Below are positions 1 to 4,251 of a stretch of DNA of 6,488 nt, piece by piece. Origin of the DNA: Dehalococcoidia bacterium (GTDB lineage: Bacteria > Chloroflexota > Dehalococcoidia > Tepidiformales > Tepidiformaceae); the NCBI GenBank assembly GCA_009838385.1, contig VXRS01000064.1, positions 1 to 6,488 on the forward strand, given 5' to 3'. Numbering within the stretch: the stretch's first letter is position 1; each line of letters starts with the position of its first letter. The notes under the pieces are model-generated. The model did no database searches. It was not told the DNA's origin and worked only from the letters and a program-made list of their open reading frames with translations. The position numbers and the translations under genes were made by a program.

Positions 1-200
1 ATGCCTGGGTGCGCCGCTTCGGCCAGATGGTGAGCGAGGAGGAGGAGCGCGAGGCGCTCGAGCTGGAGATCGAAGCGCAGCATTACTTCAAGAAGGTGTT
101 CGACCGGCTGCGGGAGGAGCCCGACGACACACTCCTCTCGGACCTCGTGAACACCGAGATCCCCGAGTGGGGGCGGACGCTCACGGACGGCGAGCTGCAG
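1..200 (+). pseudogene. Cytochrome P450, upstream half (5'-partial, interrupted)
   Basis: This is the middle of a bacterial cytochrome P450, a heme monooxygenase. The frame is open from base 3 at the left edge and gives about 66 residues. It holds an acidic amphipathic helix (a run of Glu, then EAQHYFKKVFDRLREEP), the segment DDTLLSDLVNTEIPEW, and then LTDGELQ. This is the usual P450 order of G/H helices, the 'D-L-(I/L)-S-x-L-V' segment and 'LTDEEL' just before the I-helix. The I-helix does not follow. It is found in the right frame at 3712, so the gene is split by the inserted block. P450-like coding stops at CTGCAG (195-200); the next bases belong to a zinc-binding phage gene in another frame. 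Glu codons here are almost all GAG, as in the downstream P450 half and unlike the insert. The GTG at 9 is only an internal codon. Family assignment is strong because the other half carries all diagnostic motifs. Confidence 0.85.
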
Positions 201-206
201 TTGTTC
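195..206. other. Left junction, P450 to phage block
   Basis: P450 reading ends with Glu-Leu-Gln (or Glu-Leu-His if only CA of the last codon is original). The phage zinc-binding gene is in frame from base 202 (TGT TCG GGG TGC = C-S-G-C). One or two bases (200-201) are not clearly assigned to either parent. No repeat of more than one or two bases is shared with the right junction at 3706-3714. Confidence 0.7.
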
Positions 207-324
207 GGGGTGCTACCTCCGCGTGGGCGCCCGCCACGGGCCCTACGTCGAGGACATCGACGACAAGGGGCGGCAGCGGGCGGCGTATTGCCCGCCATGC
301 TTCCGCCAGGCGGTCGGGCGATGA
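202..324 (+). pseudogene. Small CxxC...CxxC zinc-binding phage protein, C-terminal 40 codons
   Basis: Frame starting at 202 reads C-S-G-C, then about 25 residues with an acidic VEDIDDKG stretch, then C-P-P-C and a short basic tail, ending at TGA 322-324. The stop overlaps the ATG of the resolvase gene as ATGA, a normal phage gene boundary, so this is a genuine gene end and not a chance frame. It has no start codon of its own here because the block begins in the middle of the gene. The missing start is at the other end of the block (3678-3710). Joined, they give a 51-residue protein with Cys at 12, 15, 41 and 44, a minimal zinc-ribbon or treble-clef pattern. The function is unknown; such small proteins are common in phage early regions. 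Zinc binding is inferred from the Cys spacing only. Confidence 0.7.
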
Positions 325-827
325 CGGCGGTGTACGTCGGCATCGACGTGGGACTCACCGGCGCCGTGGCGGTCGTCGACGAGGCCGGTGACCTGGTCGA
401 GGTCCACGACACCCCGACCGCGAAGGTCGGCAAGCGCAACGAATACCTCGCGGCGGACATGGGCGACCTACTGGATGGCGTCGATGCCATCGGCGACATC
501 GCCCTCGCCGCTGTCGAGCACCAACAAACGATGGGGCCGCGCGACCGTAGCGGGCCCGTGGGGATCTTCCGCCTCGGCTACGGGTTCGGGTTGTGGAAGG
601 GCATCCTCGCGGGGATGCGGATCCCCCAAACGACCGTGCGCCCCCAGAAGTGGAAGCGCGCGGCGAACATCCCGTCCGGGGCGCCCAAGGGCGCGTCGCG
701 GGTGGCGGCGATGGAGCGGTGGCCCCACCGGGCCGCGTGGTTCCAACGCCAGCGGGACGACGGGCGGGCGGACGCGGCGTTCATCGCCGCCTACGCCCGC
801 TCACAAGCGATGGAGGCGAAACCGTAG
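321..827 (+). CDS. RuvC-like Holliday-junction resolvase (phage type)
   Basis: 168 residues, start ATG 321 overlapping the stop of the zinc-binding gene (ATGA). The N-terminus VGIDVGLTGAVAVVD is the first strand pair of the RNase H/RuvC fold with catalytic Asp9. ALAAVEHQ supplies Glu66, and the C-terminal RDDGRADAAFIAAYAR gives the last acidic residues (Asp147 and Asp151), matching the D-E-(D/H)xxD layout of RuvC. Length is near that of RuvC (about 170 aa), and the central segment with W-K-G-I and RPQKWKR resembles phage RuvC-like proteins, which cut branched recombination or replication intermediates before packaging. It likely works with the RecT-like protein in the same block. The frame is also open upstream through the junction into the P450 fragment, so a longer reading frame exists, but that extension mixes three unrelated readings. 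Start choice is supported by the ATGA overlap and the motif position. Confidence 0.85.
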   Translation: MTAVYVGIDVGLTGAVAVVDEAGDLVEVHDTPTAKVGKRNEYLAADMGDLLDGVDAIGDIALAAVEHQQTMGPRDRSGPVGIFRLGYGFGLWKGILAGMRIPQTTVRPQKWKRAANIPSGAPKGASRVAAMERWPHRAAWFQRQRDDGRADAAFIAAYARSQAMEAKP

Positions 828-1333
828 TGGCACATCCGGGATTCAACACCGCATGGGCGCAGACCGAGGACGAACTCGGTGAGACGTTCCGCAAATGGGG
901 CGTCGACACGTGGAACATCGAACGCGGATACCGGGGTCAGAAGGTGTACGGGCTGACCCCGGAACAACGCCGGGTCACCGTGAAGTGGCAGTCGCCCGAC
1001 GGTCGCCCCGCGGCCCTGTCGTGCGACGAACACGACACCCCGAAGGAGAACCTACGCGCCCTGTACCTCGGCATCGAAAGCTACCGGCTGAACGAATACC
1101 GGGGCGTGGGGAACATCGTGGCGGCGGCGTACGCGCAGCTCGCGGCGCCGGCGTCCGCCGACCCGTTCTCGGTGTTGGGCGTCGGGCGCGACGCGTCCAA
1201 TGACGACGTGCGGGCGAAGTGGCGCGAGCTCGCCCAGGAACACCACCCGGACCACGGGGGCGACCCCGCGCGGTTCCGGGAAATCACCGCGGCGCGCGAC
1301 GACATCCTGAGCGAGCGGGAGGCCGCGTCGTGA
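827..1333 (+). CDS. J-domain (DnaJ-like) phage protein
   Basis: 168 residues, GTG start at 827 sharing one base with the resolvase stop (TAGTG). The C-terminal part, from about residue 112, is a compact J domain: DPFSVLGVGRDAS, a helix with VRAKWRELAQEH, the invariant His-Pro-Asp at 140-142 followed by HGG, then FREITAARDDIL. The HPD loop is the residue set by which J proteins stimulate the Hsp70 ATPase. The N-terminal 110 residues (FNTAWAQTEDELGETFRKWG; QRRVTVKWQSPDGR; LYLGIESYRLNEYRG) are not a known chaperone module. They look like a separate beta/alpha domain, so the J domain is C-terminal rather than N-terminal as in DnaJ. The likely role is recruiting host DnaK to a phage replication or assembly complex; this is inferred. 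It is translationally coupled to both neighbours. Confidence 0.8.
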   Translation: MAHPGFNTAWAQTEDELGETFRKWGVDTWNIERGYRGQKVYGLTPEQRRVTVKWQSPDGRPAALSCDEHDTPKENLRALYLGIESYRLNEYRGVGNIVAAAYAQLAAPASADPFSVLGVGRDASNDDVRAKWRELAQEHHPDHGGDPARFREITAARDDILSEREAAS

Positions 1334-1581
1334 GCGACGCCCAACACCGCGCCGCCGTCCGGTACGCGAAGCTCACCAAACAGGCGGCGGGCCTCGCGTA
1401 CCAGGCGTCGTTGGGGAACGTCACCCCCGACGACTACCGCAAGCGCATGGACAAACTGACCCCGCGCATCGAACGCGCCCGCGTCCTCGCCGGCATCAAC
1501 TACGAACCGGTCGAACTCCCCCCGGAAGGGGACCGCCGCCTGGCGGCCGCGTTGTTCGGCGCACCACCCGAGGAGGGGTAG
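1330..1581 (+). CDS. Small helical phage protein, unknown function
   Basis: 83 residues. GTG 1330 overlaps the stop of the J-domain gene in GTGA, the same coupling used twice more in this block. The protein is mainly helical: AQHRAAVRYAKLTKQAAGLAYQAS, then TPDDYRKRMDKLTPRIERARVLAG, then a Pro-rich tail ending GAPPEEG. It has no Cys, no TM segment and no recognised motif. I do not recognise the family. The basic, helix-turn-helix-like balance of the first 55 residues could suit a nucleic-acid or protein adaptor, but nothing specific supports it. A longer frame runs upstream to 1219 but lies inside the J domain, so the overlap start is preferred. Reality as a gene rests on its exact fit between two genes. 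Confidence 0.65.
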   Translation: MSDAQHRAAVRYAKLTKQAAGLAYQASLGNVTPDDYRKRMDKLTPRIERARVLAGINYEPVELPPEGDRRLAAALFGAPPEEG

Positions 1582-1583
1582 CC

Positions 1584-1787
1584 ATGGACACCACGACCGT
1601 TTGGGTCGTCACCATGATCGTGTCGACGGCGCTGTTGGCGTTCGTCGCCTACGAACGGGGGCGGTCGCCCGCCTGGGGCGCGCTGGGCCTCGTGTTCGGC
1701 GTGTTCGGGTTGGTGCTCGGGATCATCATCCTGGTCGTCGTCCCGTCCCTGCCACGGCGCCGCCGCGACGACGGGGGCGACCAGTGA
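1584..1787 (+). CDS. Small two-TM membrane protein
   Basis: 67 residues, ATG at 1584 preceded by GAGGAGGGG, a strong ribosome-binding site located in the end of the previous gene. Two hydrophobic segments are visible: about residues 5-22 (TVWVVTMIVSTALLAFVA) and 31-54 (WGALGLVFGVFGLVLGIIIL and onward), joined by a short loop with ERGRSP. The C-terminus is a basic Arg cluster followed by DDGGDQ and should face the cytoplasm by the positive-inside rule. Small two-TM proteins in phage genomes can be holins, superinfection-exclusion proteins or uncharacterised membrane proteins. Its place among replication genes with no endolysin nearby argues against calling it a holin. Function is therefore left open. 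Confidence 0.7.
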   Translation: MDTTTVWVVTMIVSTALLAFVAYERGRSPAWGALGLVFGVFGLVLGIIILVVVPSLPRRRRDDGGDQ

Positions 1788-2185
1788 AGGCCATCACGCT
1801 ATGGCAACCGTGGGCGTCGTTGATCGCCGCCGGAATCAAGACCGCCGAAACCCGGTCGTGGCAGCCGCCGGCGACGCTCGTGGGTCAGCGCATCGCCATT
1901 CACGCGGGCAAGGAAATGGTGCTCACCCACGACCACCGCGTCGAGGCGACGCTCCAGGCGGAGTTCGGGGACAACTGGCCCTATGACCTGCCGCGCGGGT
2001 TCGTCGTTTGCACGGCGGTTCTGACGCGCGTGTGGGCGACGACCGACCGACCGGCGCGGTACGGGGTCGATGTCTATGGCGACTACAGCCCGGGCCGCTA
2101 CGTGTGGGAGCTCGACGCCATCGACGCGCTCGACGACCCCGCCCCCGCGGTCGGGCATCAACGCATTTGGGAGTGGGCGGCGTGA
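1784..2185 (+). CDS. ASCH-domain protein
   Basis: 133 residues, GTG 1784 overlapping the previous stop in GTGA. The N-terminus MKAITLWQPWASLIAAGIKT followed by AETRSW is the classic ASCH opening, with the signature G-x-K-x-x-E-x-R at residues 17-24. The central segment GQRIAIHAGKE and RGFVVCTAVLTRVW form beta strands of the PUA-like barrel, and the end has YVWELDAI...RIWEW, as in other phage ASCH proteins. ASCH domains are PUA-related and bind RNA or modified nucleosides; a few are nucleases or deaminase-type amidohydrolases. In phages they occur often in early regions with no proven job. Length is typical for a single-domain member. Exact function here is unknown. Confidence 0.85.
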   Translation: MKAITLWQPWASLIAAGIKTAETRSWQPPATLVGQRIAIHAGKEMVLTHDHRVEATLQAEFGDNWPYDLPRGFVVCTAVLTRVWATTDRPARYGVDVYGDYSPGRYVWELDAIDALDDPAPAVGHQRIWEWAA

Positions 2186-2343
2186 GCCACTTCCCGCAAC
2201 ACCGCCACCTATGGACCTGCAACCTCATCGTCGACGGCGTCACGTGCGGCAAGGTCAGTCGGAGGAATCGGTCACGGGGGAGGCACGCCGGGGCGAGCGA
2301 CACCAAACGCTCACCCTCACCCGGGCGCAGTTCTCCCACCTGA
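2182..2343 (+). pseudogene. His/Cys-rich small protein, 5' part only; hybrid tail after scar
   Basis: GTG 2182 overlaps the ASCH stop in GTGA, so this is a genuine gene start. The first 24 residues, MSHFPQHRHLWTC then NLIVDGVTCGK, show His3, His7, His9, Cys13 and Cys22, plausible metal ligands. After about 2254 this frame turns into a low-complexity Arg/Ser/Pro reading (SRRNRSRGRHAG...) ending at 2343. At the same place another frame becomes clear RecT-like protein. The simplest reading is that the 3' part of this gene was lost at a breakpoint and only the first 70 or so bases are original. A complete 53-residue gene of its own is possible but would overlap the RecT-like coding by about 90 bases, unlike the other boundaries here. 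Confidence 0.55.
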
Positions 2344-3068
2344 AGACCCCGACGTGGGCCGACTACCCGATGGACATGCTCGTGGCGAAGGTGCAGAGCC
2401 GCCTCGCCGCGCAGTTGTTCCCGGACATCCTCGGGGGGATGCAGGCGGTTATGGCCCACGGGCAACGCCTCGACATCACGCGTGACGTGGCGCCGGACGC
2501 CGACCCGGTGACTGGTGAGATCGTGGAGGGCGAGGTTGTCGAGGGGCTGCCAGAAGCGGCGCCCGCGCCGCCGCCGGAGCCACCGCCCGACGACGCGCGC
2601 CTTTGTGTCGCGTGCGACGAACCGCTCGCCCACAACGAACAGGAAGTGTGCGCCCGTTGCGGCGCGGACCCCGACGACGACCTCCGCGTGGGCGACGACC
2701 TGCCCCCGGGTTACGACGAAGGCGACCCGGTCGACGACGAACCCGCCGCCGAAGTAGACGAACCGGCCGCGTCGAACGACACCGGCGACACGACCGTCCC
2801 CGCGCTCCGCAAGCGCCACAAGGGGGACAAGCACGCCGCGCTGACGGCCGCCGACTTCATGGCGGTGTCGCGCATGGTGCAGGCGTTCGACTTCCCCGAG
2901 GGGATGGGCGCGGTCCGGTTGATCCGCGGCTGGCCCACGACCGACGACGGGCGACCCAAACCCATCAACAAGGAGGCGGTGACCGAATGGTGCGTGACGT
3001 ACGCCGCCCCGGGTCAGGGCCTCGACATGATCGCGCACGAACTCACCATCCTGCAGGCGAACCGGTAG
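2244..3068 (+). pseudogene. RecT-like ssDNA-annealing protein, C-terminal part, with zinc-ribbon tail
   Basis: From GTG 2244 this frame gives 274 residues. Residues 12-66 (GEARRGERHQTLTLTRAQF, then PTWADYPMDMLVAKVQSRLA, then LFPDILGGM) match the C-terminal part of the RecT annealase core: the W-x-x-Y-P-x-x-M-L motif, the following helix and F-P-D-(V/I)-(L/I)-G-G. RecT proteins anneal single strands in phage recombination. The first 120 or more residues of the family are missing, replaced by the end of another gene, so the product should be inactive as an annealase. The tail starts with a VTGEIVEGEVVEG linker common in RecT proteins, a Pro-rich stretch, a four-Cys zinc ribbon (C121, C124, C136, C139), a long acidic linker (residues 142-182), and a folded C-terminal domain (about 196-274). 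GTG 2244 has no good ribosome-binding site. The family call rests on one motif block, hence moderate certainty. Confidence 0.6.
2245..2285. other. Internal scar joining His/Cys-rich gene to RecT-like gene
   Basis: Coding character switches from frame 1 (His/Cys protein) to frame 3 (RecT-like protein) inside this stretch, with no start codon plus ribosome-binding site for the second gene. A RecT-family protein should have well over 100 further residues upstream of the homologous part. The position of the breakpoint is inferred from protein content and is uncertain by about 20 bases. Confidence 0.55.
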
Positions 3069-3099
3069 GCGCGCGACCCGCGCCGGAAAGGACCAACCC

Positions 3100-3432
3100 A
3101 TGCCGAACGACGACCAGGCGGGCATGTGGGACGTGGACATCACCACGCCCGAACTCGCCGCCCACATCGACACGATGGAGGAACACCGCGAAGCGCGCAC
3201 GGCGTACGACCGCGCGTACAAGGCGGTCAAGGAGGCCATCGGACTCGCCCACGAACGCATCCGGGACACGGTCGGCGCTGACGCCTACGAGGCCGGCGGC
3301 GCGCGCGTCCGCATCGGCGGGTTCGTGTACCGCGTCGGCGTCCGCGAGGGCGGGGACATCGCCATCGAACCGTGGAAGCGGGACGCGGCGATCCTCGGCA
3401 AACCCAAACCCATCGCCGAGGACGGGGACTAG
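3100..3432 (+). CDS. Unidentified phage protein, 110 aa
   Basis: 110 residues, ATG 3100 preceded by GGAAAGGA at 3086-3093, a good ribosome-binding site in the only real intergenic gap of the block (31 bases). Visible parts: an acidic N-terminus ending in WDVDITTPEL, a long charged helix (residues 18-60, including MEEHREARTAYDRAYKAVKE and AHERIRDTVG), then a small beta unit VRIGGFVYRVGVREGGDIAIEPW and a basic/Pro tail. I do not recognise the family. The layout, a helical pair followed by a beta hairpin, recalls small proteins often found next to RecT/RecE-type recombination genes, but this is context only. Glu codons are split evenly between GAA and GAG (5:5), as in the rest of the block. Confidence 0.7.
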   Translation: MPNDDQAGMWDVDITTPELAAHIDTMEEHREARTAYDRAYKAVKEAIGLAHERIRDTVGADAYEAGGARVRIGGFVYRVGVREGGDIAIEPWKRDAAILGKPKPIAEDGD

Positions 3433-3435
3433 CCG

Positions 3436-3675
3436 ATGATGAAAGCAATCGCCTACGGACCTATCGGGCACACGATCTGGCGCCAGGAGACGAACGGGGG
3501 CGAGGGGGTGCGGTACTGGATTGGCGAAAGCCACGGCGAGGCCCACGAAGCGGTGTCGCGGACGGCATTCCTCGCCACGCGCGCCGACCTTATCAACCAC
3601 CTTCTCGAAGCGCACGCCGACGAAGTCACCGAGCTTTTGGATGGTCAGATCATCCACCACGAGTTGGAGGGTTAG
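3436..3675 (+). CDS. Unidentified small phage protein, 79 aa
   Basis: 79 residues starting at ATG 3436 (ATG 3439 is an alternative, since the protein begins Met-Met). GGGGACT just upstream lies in the end of the previous gene and serves as a weak ribosome-binding site, giving a 3-base gap and probable coupling. The sequence has a beta-rich first half (AIAYGPIGHTIWRQETNGG, then VRYWIGESHGEAHEAVS) and a helical second half (RADLINHLLEAHADEVTELL) ending IIHHELEG. It has several His but no clear metal motif, no TM segment and no Cys. Family not recognised. It directly precedes the zinc-binding gene start, with two bases between its stop and that ATG. Confidence 0.65.
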   Translation: MMKAIAYGPIGHTIWRQETNGGEGVRYWIGESHGEAHEAVSRTAFLATRADLINHLLEAHADEVTELLDGQIIHHELEG

Positions 3676-3677
3676 TG

Positions 3678-3710
3678 ATGTCGTGGCGCGTCGGGACCGA
3701 CACGTCCACG
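3678..3710 (+). pseudogene. Small CxxC...CxxC zinc-binding phage protein, first 11 codons
   Basis: ATG 3678 follows GGAGG at 3666-3670 and comes two bases after the stop of the previous gene, the normal spacing in this block. It reads M-S-W-R-V-G-T-D-T-S-T up to base 3710 and is then cut by P450 sequence. Adding the codons from 202 continues it as C-S-G-C and on to a proper stop at 324. Staying in frame across the junction instead would run to 3914 as an Arg-rich shadow of the P450 gene. That fusion is very unlikely to be a real protein. Confidence 0.65.
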
Positions 3711-3714
3711 TGCC
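3706..3714. other. Right junction, phage block to P450
   Basis: The phage gene is in frame to 3710 (TCC ACG). The P450 frame resumes at GCC 3712 (Ala-Glu-Met-Met). T3711 fits either side: as the first base of the TGT Cys codon of the zinc gene, or as the last base of a CAT His codon in the P450. Thus at most a one- or two-base overlap is shared with the left junction. Confidence 0.7.
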
Positions 3715-4242
3715 GAGATGATGTCGGACACCTTCGTGGGCGGCTCCGAGACGAGCACGAACGCGATCGGCGAGGGCGTCAAGATCCTGATCGAGCAGCC
3801 AGAGATCTGGGAGCAGCTCAAATCGGACCCGGACCAGTACCTGCGTACGTTCGTGGAGGAGGTGCTGCGGCTGGAGTCACCGGTGCAGATGCTGGGGCGG
3901 GTCGCGCTGAATGACGTCGAGATGCACGGCGTCACGATTCCGGCGGGGGCATCGATCGGGACGCGCTACGCCGCCGCCAACCGCGACGAGCGGCGCTTCG
4001 AGTGTCCGGCGGACGTGGATCTGGAGCGCAAGAACCCGATGGCGCACCTCACGTTCGGGGCGGGGATCCACTACTGCCTCGGGGCGCCGCTCGCCCGTCG
4101 CGAGCTGTACTACAGCTTCAAGACGCTCGTGGAGCGGGTCGACGAGATGTGGTTCGCGCCCGGCAAAAACGACTTCAAGCACCACCCACACATGTTCCTG
4201 AGGGCGCTCAAGGAGCTCCACATCGAGTTCAAGGCGAAGTAG
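3712..4242 (+). pseudogene. Cytochrome P450, downstream half with heme-binding loop
   Basis: 176 residues from Ala (3712) to the TAG at 4242. All hallmark P450 elements of the C-terminal half are present in order. AEMMSDTF is followed by the I-helix oxygen-activating motif GGSETST. EVLR is the K-helix ExxR (Glu 3859-3861, Arg 3868-3870). AANRDERRFECPADVDLER is the meander region, and HLTFGAGIHYCLGAPLARREL is the heme loop FGxGxHxCxG with the thiolate Cys at 4075-4077. The gene ends with HPHMFLRALKELHIEF, as in many bacterial soluble P450s. The N-terminal half is at 1-200. The join falls between the LTDGEL turn and the I-helix, so neither piece can make a working enzyme. ATG 3718 or 3721 could in principle start a fragment, but no ribosome-binding site precedes them. 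All 17 Glu codons are GAG. The stop lies 9 bases before the next gene. Confidence 0.9.
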
Positions 4243-4251
4243 GGAGCGGCC

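Larger units (their letters stand above)
201..3711 (+). mobile_element. Inserted phage-derived block, circularly permuted, inside the P450 gene
   Basis: About 3.51 kb of phage-type early genes separates two halves of one P450 gene. Seen directly: P450 coding ends at about 200 and resumes in the same frame at about 3712; the block carries resolvase, J-domain, ASCH and RecT-like genes in one direction with 4-base overlaps; its right end starts a gene (3678-3710) whose remainder is at the left end (202-324). Glu codon use differs: by hand count GAA:GAG is 8:6 in the J-domain gene and 5:5 in the gene at 3100, against 0:17 in the downstream P450 half and 4:18 in the flavin oxidoreductase. Inference: the block derives from a circular DNA opened within the zinc-binding gene. 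No integrase, transposase, clear terminal inverted repeat or target duplication is visible. It is either a shrunken prophage, a captured circle, or an artificial chimera. Confidence 0.7.

Noticed and set aside
1584..1787. Two-TM protein as a holin
   Set aside because: No endolysin or lysis gene is nearby and the location is in an early-gene region, so two TM segments alone are not enough.
1784..2185. ASCH gene plus neighbours as an anti-phage defence or toxin system
   Set aside because: No toxin pair, effector or known defence partner is present. The neighbours are phage replication and recombination genes.
1923..3269. Long minus-strand open frame of 448 codons
   Set aside because: It lies opposite several well-supported phage genes, is Arg/Val-rich as expected of an antisense frame in high-GC DNA, and shows no family motif.
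201..3711. Insertion sequence or transposon with its own transposase
   Set aside because: No transposase or integrase frame and no terminal inverted repeats are visible in the block.
3678..3914. Start at 3678 read through the junction as one protein
   Set aside because: After base 3711 the frame is an Arg-rich shadow of the P450 I-helix and K-helix coding, with no sensible fold.
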